DNA of 64,000 bases, from positions 211,308 to 275,307 of the forward strand of contig NZ_JAFCLZ010000010.1 of the NCBI RefSeq assembly GCF_018130165.1, written 5' to 3'. The stretch is from Bradyrhizobium sp. JYMT SZCCT0180 (GTDB lineage: Bacteria; Pseudomonadota; Alphaproteobacteria; Rhizobiales; Xanthobacteraceae). Of the stretch, positions 36,242-45,201 are shown in pieces; the stretch's first letter is position 1, and every line of letters starts with the position of its first letter. Both the position numbers and the translations under genes were made by a program. The notes under the pieces are model-generated. The model did no database searches and was not told the DNA's origin. It saw only the letters and a program-made list of their open reading frames with translations.

Positions 36242-37577
36242 CGGTCTTCGGGTCATGTTCGTCGAGGACGATCCCGCTGTGCGTGCCGCAACGGCGCAGA
36301 CGCTCGATCTTGCCGGTTTTGAAGTTGAGCGGCATGCTTCCGCAGAGTCGGCCCTGAAAAGCCTGAAGGAATACTTCCCCGGTGTGTTGTTGGTTGACTT
36401 TCAGTTGACCGGAATGAACGGGATTGCGTTACTTGAACGCGCGATGACGATCGATCGGAACCTGCCAGTCATCATCGTCACGGGGCACGGCGACATTTCG
36501 ATCGCCGTCAAGGCAATGCATGCCGGAGCATATGATTTTCTCGAGAAACCCGTCTCCAACGACCTGCTCATCGGCGTCGTCACGCGAGCGCTCGAAAAGC
36601 GAAGGCTGACCTTTGAAGTCAGCGACCTGCGCAGGCGCCTCGAGCAGAAGACAGGCATCGACAGTATGCTTATCGGCGACTCCCTGGCGATGGTCGCGTT
36701 GCGCAACAGCATTCTCAAATTGTCCGACGTCACGCCGGATGTTCTGATTCATGGAGAAACCGGCTCTGGTAAGGAACTGGTCGCGCGCGCCTTGCACGAA
36801 TGCTCCCCGTTGCGCGATGGCCCGTTCGTTGCGATCAACTGTGGCGCCATTCCCGAGTCGATGTTTGAAAGCGAGCTGTTCGGCCACGAGAAGGGTGCCT
36901 TTACGGGAGCACAAGCTCTGCGCATTGGAAAAATTGAGCATGCGTCGGGTGGAACGCTGTTTCTTGATGAAGTCGAAGCCATGCCGATGGCATTGCAGGT
37001 CAAGTTGTTGCGCGTCCTGCAGTTTCGCCAACTTGAACGCCTCGGCTCCAACAAGTTGATCGAAATACCGGTTCGTGTTGTCGCGGCGACGAAGCTGGAC
37101 CTGAAATCGCAGCGCGATACGGGGCGGTTCAGAAGCGATCTCTACTTCCGGTTCAACGTGGTTACCCTGTCCATACCGCCGCTTCGGGAGCGGCGCGAAG
37201 ATATTCCACAGCTGTTCGAGCATCATGTCCTGCTGGCAGCCGCCCGCTACAAGCGCGAAGCGCCGATTGTCACGGATCAACTGATGCGCGACCTGGTGTC
37301 GTTCGACTGGCCCGGAAATGTTCGCGAACTCGGGAATGTCGCGGACCGTTTCGTTCTGGGCTTGCTGGGCGGACGGTTCAATTCCGATGCCGCCAATGAC
37401 AGCGCGGACAGATCGCTGAAGGACGTCGTCGGTGATTTCGAACGAGGTCTGATCATTGAGACCTTGCGCAGGCATCATGGCGACGTTCTCGCCGTCAGCG
37501 AGAGTCTTGGCATACCCAAGAAGACACTGTACGACAAAATGCGGCGTTACGCACTGTCCGGCGACGAATTTAGATAG
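36216..37577 (+). CDS. dctD: Sigma-54-dependent response regulator DctD
   Basis: A 453-residue NtrC-family activator. The receiver domain (about 8-125) has the acidic pocket FVEDDP, the phosphorylated aspartate in LLVDFQLTGMNG and the lysine in LEKPVS. The AAA+ domain (about 150-380) has Walker A GETGSGKEL, the sigma-54 contact loop GAFTGA in FGHEKGAFTGAQAL, and Walker B GGTLFLDEVEAM. The C-terminal Fis-type helix-turn-helix ends with SESLGIPKKTLYDKMRRY. All key residues are intact. It may start at 36216 or at the in-frame ATGs 36225 and 36234. It is the best candidate activator for the two sigma-54 type promoters of this block. Confidence 0.9.
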   Translation: MNPMSAMYDGLRVMFVEDDPAVRAATAQTLDLAGFEVERHASAESALKSLKEYFPGVLLVDFQLTGMNGIALLERAMTIDRNLPVIIVTGHGDISIAVKAMHAGAYDFLEKPVSNDLLIGVVTRALEKRRLTFEVSDLRRRLEQKTGIDSMLIGDSLAMVALRNSILKLSDVTPDVLIHGETGSGKELVARALHECSPLRDGPFVAINCGAIPESMFESELFGHEKGAFTGAQALRIGKIEHASGGTLFLDEVEAMPMALQVKLLRVLQFRQLERLGSNKLIEIPVRVVAATKLDLKSQRDTGRFRSDLYFRFNVVTLSIPPLRERREDIPQLFEHHVLLAAARYKREAPIVTDQLMRDLVSFDWPGNVRELGNVADRFVLGLLGGRFNSDAANDSADRSLKDVVGDFERGLIIETLRRHHGDVLAVSESLGIPKKTLYDKMRRYALSGDEFR

Positions 37578-37622
37578 CATTATCAATTGGTTGTGCGTGT
37601 GGGCGCCGCCCGGGCGTTGAGG

Positions 37623-39362
37623 TCAGGACGCGCGCTTCACGTAGCTGCCCGGCGCATCTTCAATGGCTGATCCATATTCTCCCGGCTGGCGGGCCGGAAC
37701 CGGATCACCAGCGTGATTGAGCAACCAATCCCGCCAATGCACCCACCACGAGCCGGGAGAGTGCTGGGCTTCCGCGAGCCATTCTTCGGGTGTGCTGCGT
37801 AGCGCCGGATTGGTCCAGTATCCGTATTTTTTCGACGTCGCCGGATTGACGACTCCGCCAACGTGCCCCGAACCAGCGAGTACGAAGGCGGTATCGCCGC
37901 CATAGATTTGGGTTGCCGCATAGGTCGATCGCCATGGCGCGATGTGATCTTCGCGCGTCGACAGGATGTAGCTTGGGGTCCGGATCTGTCCGAGATCGAC
38001 AGGCACACCGTCAACGACGATGCCGCCGGCCTGGACGAGGCGGTTGTCGCGATACATGTCACGCAAATACGACATGTGAAGCCCGCCGGGCATCCGCGTC
38101 GCGTCGGCATTCCAGAACAGCAGATCGAACGGCGGCGGTTCCTGCCCCAAGAAGTAACTCTTGATGGCGACCGACCAAACCAGATCGTTGGCGCGTAACA
38201 TGCTGAACGTCTCGGCCATCACGCTGGCATCGAGATAGCCATTCTTCGCCGTCTCGCGTTCGAGCTCTTCGAGATGGGCATCACTCGTGAACACCGCCAT
38301 ATCGCCGGGGTCGGAAAAATCGACCAGGGTCGCGAGATAGGTCACCGAAGCAATGCGTTGATCGTTGCGCGCCGCCATCACCGCAAGCGTTGTGGCGAGC
38401 AGGGTGCCGCCGATGCAATAGCCTGCAGTGTTGACCGAGGTCTCGCCGGTCAGGGCTGTGATTTGGTCGATCGCGGCGAGTGGCCCCATCTTCATATAGT
38501 CGCCGAAGGTCCTGTCGGCGTGGCGCTTGTCAGGGTTGACCCATGAGATGATGAAAACGGTATATCCCTCGCTTATCAGCCATCGCACGAGGGAATTCTT
38601 TTCGCTCAGGTCGAGGATATAGAACTTGTTGATCCACGATGGCACGATGAGAATAGGGCGCTGCCTGACTGTTTCCGTCGAGGGCGCATACTGTATCAGC
38701 TGCATGATGTCGTTCTGGTAGACCACCTTGCCAGGAGTCATCGCGAGATTGCGGCCGACGTCGAAGGCGGAACGGTCGGTGAGCTCGGGGTTCAGCCGGC
38801 CGTTGCCCCGGACGAAGTCATCCGCCACGTGTTGCGCGCCCTTGATCAGGTTGGCGCCCTTTGAATCGATCGTGGCGCGTATTACCTCGGGATTCATCAG
38901 GGGAAAGTTTGTCGGCGAAAGCGCGTCCGACATCTGCCGCAGGTTGAACTCGATGCGCCGGCGGGTTTCGTCGTCGAGGCCGTTCAGTTCCCCAAGCATT
39001 CGGCGGGCGTGCGAGACCGCCGAAAGATAACTTTGCTTGATGGTGTCGAATGCCGGATTCTCCGTCCATTCGGCGTCCTTGAAGCGCTTGTCGTCGTGGG
39101 CCGGGACGGCAACCTGCTTTGCTGGCCGGCCCTGTGCCCTCAACGAGAAGTTCTCGAGGAGATTGACCTGGTCCGTCCAATAGCCGGTCTGCATCTGGAT
39201 CAACGCGTTTGGCTGTTTGGCGATGGCCAGAACAAGCTTTACATAGTCCTTCATCGTCTCGGCTTGAACGGCGTGATCGGTATGAAGCGCGCCCATGGAC
39301 CCTTCAAACAGATCGATTGGGCTGTTCGGGTTCGGCGTGATATCCGGTTTCTTGTCCGTCAT
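37623..39362 (-). CDS. phaC: Poly(3-hydroxyalkanoate) synthase, class I PhaC
   Basis: A 579-residue PHA synthase that polymerises 3-hydroxybutyryl-CoA on the granule surface. The lipase-box-like nucleophile motif GYCIGGT with the catalytic Cys is near residue 308. The catalytic His is in LAGSGHVGGVVNP near 497, and the conserved WINKFYILDL and SWVNPD blocks are present. Length and the single-subunit form indicate class I. A strong AGGAGG precedes the ATG at 39362; the frame stays open upstream to 39938 inside cydB, where it is a shadow. It is the last gene of the phaA-phaB-cydA-cydB-phaC group, 53 bp after cydB. Confidence 0.94.
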   Translation of the reverse strand: MTDKKPDITPNPNSPIDLFEGSMGALHTDHAVQAETMKDYVKLVLAIAKQPNALIQMQTGYWTDQVNLLENFSLRAQGRPAKQVAVPAHDDKRFKDAEWTENPAFDTIKQSYLSAVSHARRMLGELNGLDDETRRRIEFNLRQMSDALSPTNFPLMNPEVIRATIDSKGANLIKGAQHVADDFVRGNGRLNPELTDRSAFDVGRNLAMTPGKVVYQNDIMQLIQYAPSTETVRQRPILIVPSWINKFYILDLSEKNSLVRWLISEGYTVFIISWVNPDKRHADRTFGDYMKMGPLAAIDQITALTGETSVNTAGYCIGGTLLATTLAVMAARNDQRIASVTYLATLVDFSDPGDMAVFTSDAHLEELERETAKNGYLDASVMAETFSMLRANDLVWSVAIKSYFLGQEPPPFDLLFWNADATRMPGGLHMSYLRDMYRDNRLVQAGGIVVDGVPVDLGQIRTPSYILSTREDHIAPWRSTYAATQIYGGDTAFVLAGSGHVGGVVNPATSKKYGYWTNPALRSTPEEWLAEAQHSPGSWWVHWRDWLLNHAGDPVPARQPGEYGSAIEDAPGSYVKRAS

Positions 39363-39415
39363 GGAACTCGTCCTCCTGTAAAGTGTGGAACGCCGCGCGT
39401 TTGTTTTCAACGCCG

Positions 39416-40432
39416 TCAATGGTAGCCGTCTGCGTCGGTCACTTTGCCTCTGAACACCCAGTAGGAATGCGCCGTGTAGCCAAGAATGAGCGGCAGCAGT
39501 CCGATTACCCCGATCAGCAGGAAGCCCTGCGACTTCTCCGGCGCGGCGGCGTCGTGAACCGTCAAAATGTGCGGGACGATATACGGCCAGACGCTGATTC
39601 CGAGGCCGGCGAAGGAAAGGATGAATATCGCGATCGCTGACAGAAACGGTGCGGTCTCGCGGCGAAGCGCCAGCGACCGCATCATGTTCACCCAGCAAAA
39701 GCCTGCGGCCAGCGGTATCGGCGCAAGGAACAGAAAGTTTGGAAATGAGAACCAGCGCTCTGCGACGCGCGGATGTGCCAGCGGCGTCCAGATGCTGATC
39801 ATCGCAAGGTAAGCCGCGAGCACGATGCCCAGCGTGAAGGCCAGCGCAAAGCAGCGTTCGCGCAGCCTGCCGTCGGTTTTCAGAATGAGCCAGCAGGCCC
39901 CGAGCAGTGCGTAGCCGGCCACCAGGCCGATGCCGCATATCACGTTGAAGACCGTGAGAAAGGCGAAGCTGCCGTCCTGCGATGAAACGATGGTTTCGGG
40001 AAAGCCGGTGATGAATGCACCGAGAGCCATGCCCTGTGCGAGGGTCGCGACCACGGAGCCGAGCCAGAATCCCAAATCCCAGAACCGGCGAGAATCGCGC
40101 GCGTTTGGCCTGAACTCGAAGGCGACGCCGCGAAACACGAGCCCGAACAGCATGAGCATCATTGGAACGTAAAGCGCGGGCAACAGTATGGAATAGGCGG
40201 CTGGAAAAGCTGCGAGCAGGCCGCCGCCGCCGAGCACCAGCCAGGTCTCGTTGCCGTCCCAGATCGGCGCGATGCTTGCGATCATCTTGTCGCGATCGGC
40301 CTCGTCGCGAGTGATCGCGAACAGGATGCCGATCCCGAGATCGAAACCATCGAGGACCACATACATCAGGACGGCCAGCGCGATGATGCCGCCCCAGATC
40401 ATCGCCAGGTCTATCGTCAAATCGTGCGGCAC
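39416..40432 (-). CDS. cydB: Cytochrome bd-type quinol oxidase subunit II
   Basis: A 338-residue integral membrane subunit with eight to nine membrane helices. The N-terminal MIWGGIIALAVLMYVVLDGFDLGIGILF and the following DRDKMIASIAPIWDGNETWLVLGGGGLLAAFP are hallmark CydB/CioB sequences. It carries no haem itself. The start is 13 bp after the cydA stop. No separate small subunit (CydX) is visible in the 53 bp before phaC. Together with subunit I it reduces O2 to water with quinol and high oxygen affinity. Confidence 0.92.
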   Translation of the reverse strand: MPHDLTIDLAMIWGGIIALAVLMYVVLDGFDLGIGILFAITRDEADRDKMIASIAPIWDGNETWLVLGGGGLLAAFPAAYSILLPALYVPMMLMLFGLVFRGVAFEFRPNARDSRRFWDLGFWLGSVVATLAQGMALGAFITGFPETIVSSQDGSFAFLTVFNVICGIGLVAGYALLGACWLILKTDGRLRERCFALAFTLGIVLAAYLAMISIWTPLAHPRVAERWFSFPNFLFLAPIPLAAGFCWVNMMRSLALRRETAPFLSAIAIFILSFAGLGISVWPYIVPHILTVHDAAAPEKSQGFLLIGVIGLLPLILGYTAHSYWVFRGKVTDADGYH

Positions 40433-40445
40433 GATGAACCCCTGA

Positions 40446-41789
40446 CTAATGAGCGGCGATCTGCGGATATTGCTGTTCGACGTCGTGTGGACCGTGGGCG
40501 ATGACTCGCGCCAGGTAGAACAGGAAGGCGACCATCAGAATTCCGTAAACCAGGACGAACAACCCTAGCGACGTTGCCACGACCTCGCGTCCGACCAGGG
40601 AAGTGCTGTCGCGCGTGCGAAGCAGGCCATGGACGGTCCACGGCTGTCGTCCGACCTCGGTCACGACCCAGCCCGCCAGGATCGCCACGAAGCCGGCGGG
40701 TGTGCCAAGCACGCAAAGCCGGTGAAATAGCCTGGAGCTTTGCAGTTTGCCGCGCAGCCGGAGGAAGAGACCTGTGAACGCAAGCAGGACCATGAAGACG
40801 CCGAGGCCAATCATGAGCCGGAATGAGTAAAATACGATCGCGACCGGCGGCCGGTCTTCCGGAGCAACCTGATCGAGGCCGGGAACTTCGCCGTCGAGAT
40901 CGTGTTTCAGAATGAAACTCCCCAATCGTGGAATGCCGATCTCGAAATGGTTTTTGGCGCTGTCCTGGTCGGGAATCGCGAAAAGCATAAGCGGCATGCC
41001 GCGCATCGTCGTCCAGTTGCCTTCCATCGCTGCGACCTTCATCGGCTGATGTTTGAGCGTGTTCAAACCATGCAGGTCACCAATGAAAACCTGGCTCGGC
41101 GCAGCCACGAGAAGCATCCACATGGCCAGCGAAAGACCACGAGAGGCGAAGTCGGTATGACGGTTGTGCAGCAGATACCAGGCCGATACGCCGGACACGA
41201 ACATCGCCGACGACAGGAACGTGGCCGTCGCCATATGCGCCAGCCGGTAGGGAAACGACGGATTGAAGATCACCGTCCACCAATCCATGACGATGAATTT
41301 TCCGTTCGACAGCGCGTAACCCGCAGGCGTGTGCATCCAGCTGTTGGCGGACAGGATCCAGAACATGGAAACGAGGGTGCCGAGGCTCACCATCGCGGTC
41401 GCGAACAGGTGAGGGTACTTGCCGACGCGATTGATGCCGAAAATCATGACGCCGAGGAAGCCGGCCTCCAGGAAGAAGGCGCTGAGCACTTCGTAGCCCA
41501 TCAATGGGCCGATCACGTTGCCGGTCATGGCCGAGAAGCGTCCCCAGTTGGTGCCGATCTCGTAGGACAGCACCAGCCCGGTGACGACGCCGAGGCCGAA
41601 GGCGAGGGCGAACAGTTTCAGCCAGAAGCGATAGAGCTGCTCGTAGACGCGGTCTCCGGTTGCAATCCAGCGCACCTCGAGAACCAGCAGAAACGAGGCC
41701 AGCCCGATCGTCAGCGACGGAAACAGAATATGGAATGCAACCGTGAAGGCGAATTGCAGCCGGGAAAGCAAAAGAGCGTCGAATTCCAC
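40446..41789 (-). CDS. cydA: Cytochrome bd-type quinol oxidase subunit I, cyanide-insensitive-like
   Basis: A 447-residue haem-bearing subunit. The N-terminal LLSRLQFAFTVAFHILFPSLTIGLA includes the high-spin haem histidine. The proton channel/haem region GRFSAMTGNVIGPLMGYEVLSAFFLEAGFLGVM is intact. The quinol-binding loop before the PPVAIVFYSFRLMIGLG helix is short, and GRQPWTVHGLLRTRDSTS follows; both fit the short-loop CioA branch rather than the long-loop E. coli CydA. It starts 75 bp after phaB. Being inside the PHB gene group, it probably disposes of excess electrons or works at low oxygen. Cyanide insensitivity is family inference only. Confidence 0.92.
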   Translation of the reverse strand: MEFDALLLSRLQFAFTVAFHILFPSLTIGLASFLLVLEVRWIATGDRVYEQLYRFWLKLFALAFGLGVVTGLVLSYEIGTNWGRFSAMTGNVIGPLMGYEVLSAFFLEAGFLGVMIFGINRVGKYPHLFATAMVSLGTLVSMFWILSANSWMHTPAGYALSNGKFIVMDWWTVIFNPSFPYRLAHMATATFLSSAMFVSGVSAWYLLHNRHTDFASRGLSLAMWMLLVAAPSQVFIGDLHGLNTLKHQPMKVAAMEGNWTTMRGMPLMLFAIPDQDSAKNHFEIGIPRLGSFILKHDLDGEVPGLDQVAPEDRPPVAIVFYSFRLMIGLGVFMVLLAFTGLFLRLRGKLQSSRLFHRLCVLGTPAGFVAILAGWVVTEVGRQPWTVHGLLRTRDSTSLVGREVVATSLGLFVLVYGILMVAFLFYLARVIAHGPHDVEQQYPQIAAH

Positions 41790-41864
41790 TCTAGGTCTCC
41801 GCAGGTCATTTGGGAGAGATGAGGGAGGCGACCGGCGGAGCTTTACCTGCGCCGGTCGAAACCG

Positions 41865-42590
41865 CTATGTCATGTACTGGCCGCCGTTGGCCGACAGTGT
41901 CGATCCCGTGATGAACCCGGCTTCATCTGAAGCCAGAAAAACAACACAGCGGGCGATTTCCTCGGGCTGGCCGAGTCGCCGCACGGGGATCTGCGGCAGA
42001 ATCGACTTCTCGAGAACCTCCTGCGGCACGGCCATCACCATTTCGGTCGCGATATAGCCGGGGCAGATCACATTCACCGTGACGCCCTTGTTGGCGTTTT
42101 CCTGGGCCAACGCTTTTGTGAACCCGATATCGCCGGCCTTTGCCGCAGAGTAGTTGGCTTGTCCCATCTGGCCTTTCTGGCCGTTGATCGACGAAATACT
42201 GATGATCCGGCCGAAGCCGCGCTCGCGCATGCCCTCGATCACGGGCCGCGTCATATTGAACAGCGAGTTCAGGTTGGTGTTGATGACTGCATACCATTGA
42301 TCTGAAGTCATCTTGTGCAGCATGCCGTCGCGGGTGATGCCGGCATTGTTGACGAGAACGTCGACGGGGCCGAGGTCTTTCGTCACTTGCGCCAGACCGG
42401 TAGAGCAGGCCTCGAAACTCGACACGTCCCATTTGTAGACCGGGATGCCGGTTTCGGCCTTGAACTTCGCCGCGGCTTCGTCGTTGCCGGCGTAGTTGGC
42501 TGCGACGCTGTAGCCGGCAGCCTTTAACGCCTTGCTGATGGCTGCGCCAATTCCGCGTGACCCGCCGGTAACAACTGCGATGCGTGCCAT
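41865..42590 (-). CDS. phaB: Acetoacetyl-CoA reductase PhaB
   Basis: A 241-residue short-chain dehydrogenase that reduces acetoacetyl-CoA to (R)-3-hydroxybutyryl-CoA with NADPH. The cofactor motif GGSRGIGAAISKAL is at residues 8-21, NNAG is near 86, and the catalytic Ser-Tyr-Lys set is in SISSINGQKGQMGQANYSAAKAG. The C-terminal GFITGSTLSANGGQYMT is characteristic of PhaB. A GGAGGAG site precedes the ATG. It lies 138 bp after phaA and 75 bp before cydA, all on the minus strand. Confidence 0.95.
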   Translation of the reverse strand: MARIAVVTGGSRGIGAAISKALKAAGYSVAANYAGNDEAAAKFKAETGIPVYKWDVSSFEACSTGLAQVTKDLGPVDVLVNNAGITRDGMLHKMTSDQWYAVINTNLNSLFNMTRPVIEGMRERGFGRIISISSINGQKGQMGQANYSAAKAGDIGFTKALAQENANKGVTVNVICPGYIATEMVMAVPQEVLEKSILPQIPVRRLGQPEEIARCVVFLASDEAGFITGSTLSANGGQYMT

Positions 42591-42728
42591 GTTGGCATCT
42601 CCTCCTGTTTGGGTTTCCGTGCCATGCGCCGGATTCTTTCGATCCTGACGTTCGTTTTCGATGCGGCGGATACTTGAATCCGCCGCATTTGAAATTCTAT
42701 AGAGCTGCTGTTGCCGGCTAGCTTTCGG

Positions 42729-43901
42729 TCAGCGTTCGACCGTGAGCGCGATCCCCATGCCGCCGCCGATGCACAGCGTTGCGAGACCTTTCTTGGCCCC
42801 GCGGCGCGCCATTTCGTGAAGAAGCGTCACCAGAACGCGATTCCCGGAGGCGCCGATCGGATGGCCAAGTGAAATGGCTCCACCGTTGACGTTCACGCGT
42901 GCGGGGTCCCAGCCCATGTCCTTGTTGACAGCGCATGCCTGCGCGGCAAAAGCCTCATTGGCCTCGATCAGATCAAGCTCATCGACGTTCCATCCGGCTT
43001 TCTGTAGCGCGAGGCGGCTGGCGGGGATCGGACCTGTTCCCATGATCTTGGGATCGACACCTGCCGTCGCCCAGGAAGCGATGCGCGCGAGCGGCGTCAA
43101 TCCGCGTCGCTTGGCCTCGTCGGCGCTCATGATGATAGTTACCGACGCACCGTCGTTGAGGCCGGATGCATTGCCTGCGGTGACCGAGCCGGTCTTGCTG
43201 AATGCGGGGCGCAGCTTCGCCAGGCTGTCGGCCGTGGTCGAGGCTTTCGGATGTTCGTCGGTGTCGACGATAATGTCGCCCTTGCGGGAGTGAACGGTGA
43301 CCGGAACGATCTCGTCCTTGAATTTTCCGGATGCCTGGGCAGCTGCCGCCTTCTGTTGTGACGCGACGGCAAAAGAATCCTGATCGGCGCGGGAGATCTG
43401 AAAAAGCTCGGCGACGTTCTCCGCGGTCGTACCCATGTGATAACCGTTGAAGGCATCCCAAAGGCCGTCCTTGATCATGGTATCGGTGAATTCCAGTCCA
43501 CCCATTTTCGTTCCGTTGCGCAGATGTGCGCAGTGTGCGGACGCGCTCATGTTCTCCTGGCCGCCTGCAACGACGATCGTTGCGTCCCCGGCCTTGATGG
43601 CCTGGTAACCGAGCGTCACCGCACGCAGGCCGGAGCCGCAGACCTGATTGATGGTGAGCGCCGCTTTTTCCATGGGGATGCCGGCGCGCATCGCCGCCTG
43701 ACGAGCGGTGTTCTGGCCTTGGCCTGCGGTGAGGACGTGGCCCAGCACGACATCGGAAACGTCGGCTGCGTCGATCGCGGCTCGGTCCAGCGCCGCGCGG
43801 ATGACAGTCGCCCCCAACTCATGGGCGGCGATGCTGGACAGTGCTCCCCCAAACGATCCGATGGCGGTGCGTGCGGCCGAAACGATAACAACATCTGTCA
43901 T
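42729..43901 (-). CDS. phaA: Acetyl-CoA C-acetyltransferase (beta-ketothiolase) PhaA
   Basis: A 390-residue thiolase that condenses two acetyl-CoA to acetoacetyl-CoA, the first step of PHB synthesis. The acyl-enzyme Cys is in [15 protein letters not shown] near residue 88, the catalytic His in [14 protein letters not shown] near 347, and the second Cys in CIGGGMG near 378. Length is normal. A GGGGAGG site lies just before the ATG. It heads the minus-strand group, with a sigma-54 type element 68 bp upstream of its start. Confidence 0.95.
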   Translation of the reverse strand: MTDVVIVSAARTAIGSFGGALSSIAAHELGATVIRAALDRAAIDAADVSDVVLGHVLTAGQGQNTARQAAMRAGIPMEKAALTINQVCGSGLRAVTLGYQAIKAGDATIVVAGGQENMSASAHCAHLRNGTKMGGLEFTDTMIKDGLWDAFNGYHMGTTAENVAELFQISRADQDSFAVASQQKAAAAQASGKFKDEIVPVTVHSRKGDIIVDTDEHPKASTTADSLAKLRPAFSKTGSVTAGNASGLNDGASVTIIMSADEAKRRGLTPLARIASWATAGVDPKIMGTGPIPASRLALQKAGWNVDELDLIEANEAFAAQACAVNKDMGWDPARVNVNGGAISLGHPIGASGNRVLVTLLHEMARRGAKKGLATLCIGGGMGIALTVER

Positions 43902-43968
43902 TGATATGCCTCCCCTGAGTTCGCTTCTTTTGCATCGCTATCGATGCACGAGCGTTTGCATGAGCTTT

Positions 43969-43984
43969 TGCACGAAGCATGCCA
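43969..43984 (-). promoter_or_regulatory. Sigma-54 (-24/-12) promoter of phaA operon
   Basis: On the minus strand it reads TGGCATGCTTCGTGCA, two mismatches from TGGCAC-N5-TTGCA with GG and GC at the correct spacing. The first eight bases are identical to the aceE element at 23307. It ends 67 bp before the phaA ATG. Confidence 0.55.
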
Positions 43985-44068
43985 GAGCGGCTGCCGGGTG
44001 GTTGGTGCTGCAAGGCATTGAATTTGCTTCGATGAACGATGGCCCGAAGCCGTTCGGCAATTGGGGCG

Positions 44069-44085
44069 TGTGCGATTTTCCGGCC
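44069..44085 (+). promoter_or_regulatory. Candidate upstream activator site A of phaA operon
   Basis: TGTGCGATTTTCCGGCC on the plus strand, 85 bp upstream of the phaA -24 element. It aligns with the aceE upstream site (TGTCCGATTTCCCGGAC) at 14 positions. The partial dyad symmetry around an AT-rich centre suits a dimeric activator with a Fis-type domain. DctD binding is inferred. Confidence 0.42.
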
Positions 44086-44100
44086 TGCCGGCTGAAGCGA

Positions 44101-44117
44101 GGCTGGAAAATTGCCGG
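44101..44117 (-). promoter_or_regulatory. Candidate upstream activator site B of phaA operon
   Basis: The reverse complement reads CCGGCAATTTTCCAGCC and agrees with site A at 12 of 17 positions, sharing ATTTTCC-GCC. Its centre is 32 bp from site A. Tandem activator sites are typical upstream of sigma-54 promoters controlled by NtrC-family proteins. Weaker than site A. Confidence 0.35.
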
Positions 44118-44229
44118 GCGAAAGTTCGGGAATGGCGCGATGGGTTTTCAGCTACAGGCAGAAGTCAACGATGGCTTGTCGCCGTTCACGCGCGAGTCTA
44201 CGAATGATCGGTCCAGCACGGGTGTTAAC

Positions 44230-45201
44230 ATGGTCGTTCTCGTCGATACCGTCTCGTCCAACCAGGTGCGCCCGCGCCACCCCGAAAAGGTGAACCGGCC
44301 GGATGCGCTGTCGCCGCCGAAGCCGGACTGGATCAGGGTGCGCGCGCCGAACACGCGCGGCTACGCCGACACCCGAAAGATCGTCAAGGAAAATGGCCTC
44401 GTCACGGTGTGCGAGGAGGCCGGCTGCCCGAATATCGGCGAGTGCTGGGACAAGAAGCACGCCACCTTCATGATCATGGGGGACACCTGCACCCGGGCCT
44501 GCGCGTTCTGCAACGTCAAGACCGGGATGCCCGGGGCGCTCGATGCCGCCGAGCCGGAACATGTCGCGGAGGCTACTTTCAAGCTCGGGCTCGCCCATAT
44601 CGTCGTGACGTCAGTCGATCGCGACGATCTCGCCGATGGTGGCGCCGAGCATTTTGCGCAAACCATCCGCGCGATCCGCGCCCGCTGTCCAACGACGACC
44701 ATCGAGATCCTGACGCCGGATTTCCTGCGCAAGGAAGGAGCGCTGGAGATCGTCGCGGCCGCAAAGCCCGACGTGTTCAACCACAATCTGGAAACCGTGC
44801 CGTCGCGCTATCTCACGGTGCGGCCGGGCGCCCGCTATTTCCATTCGATCCGGCTGCTGCAGCGGGTCAAGGAAATCGATCCGACCATCTTCACCAAGTC
44901 CGGCATCATGGTGGGCCTTGGCGAGGAACGCCACGAGGTGCTGCAGGTGATGGACGATCTGCGCTCGGCGGATGTCGACTTCCTCACCATCGGGCAATAT
45001 TTGCAGCCGACCCGCAAGCACCACGCCGTGATGCGCTACGTCACCCCGGACGAGTTCGCAGGATACGAGAAGGTCGCCTACACCAAGCGGTTCCTGATGG
45101 TGTCGGCGAGCCCGCTGACCCGCTCTTCGCATCACGCCGGCGATGATTTCGCCAAGCTGCAGGCGGCGCGAAGCAAATTAGACACGGATGGCCGAAGCTG
45201 A
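44230..45201 (+). CDS. lipA: Lipoyl synthase LipA
   Basis: A 323-residue radical-SAM enzyme that inserts two sulfurs into octanoyl groups on lipoyl domains. The auxiliary cluster cysteines are in [12 protein letters not shown] and the radical-SAM motif [13 protein letters not shown] follows near residue 93. The C-terminal SSHHAGDDF contains the family's closing serine (RSSHHA). The ATG at 44230 gives normal LipA length; the frame is open well upstream without conserved sequence. It is divergent from phaA and lies at the end of the block that encodes two lipoyl-domain proteins (AceF and Lpd), so it can supply their cofactor. Whether it is the only LipA of the genome is unknown. Confidence 0.95.
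   Translation: MVVLVDTVSSNQVRPRHPEKVNRPDALSPPKPDWIRVRAPNTRGYADTRKIVKENGLVTVCEEAGCPNIGECWDKKHATFMIMGDTCTRACAFCNVKTGMPGALDAAEPEHVAEATFKLGLAHIVVTSVDRDDLADGGAEHFAQTIRAIRARCPTTTIEILTPDFLRKEGALEIVAAAKPDVFNHNLETVPSRYLTVRPGARYFHSIRLLQRVKEIDPTIFTKSGIMVGLGEERHEVLQVMDDLRSADVDFLTIGQYLQPTRKHHAVMRYVTPDEFAGYEKVAYTKRFLMVSASPLTRSSHHAGDDFAKLQAARSKLDTDGRS

Larger units (their letters stand above)
43902..44229. promoter_or_regulatory. Divergent regulatory region phaA / lipA
   Basis: 328 bases without a gene. On the phaA side it holds the sigma-54 type promoter (43969-43984), an IHF-like element near 44011-44023 (minus strand, one mismatch to WATCAA-N4-TTR), and two related upstream elements at 44069-44085 and 44101-44117. 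The two elements are centred about 32 bp apart, close to three helical turns. No clear lipA promoter was identified. Confidence 0.5.

Noticed and set aside
37578..37622. GC-rich inverted sequence between convergent dctD and phaC as a bidirectional terminator
   Set aside because: The complementary arms (GGGCG/CGCCC) leave no usable loop and no T tract follows.
44003..44018. Possible plus-strand sigma-54 element before lipA (TGGTGCTGCAAGGC)
   Set aside because: The GG to GC spacing is one base short, which abolishes sigma-54 recognition.
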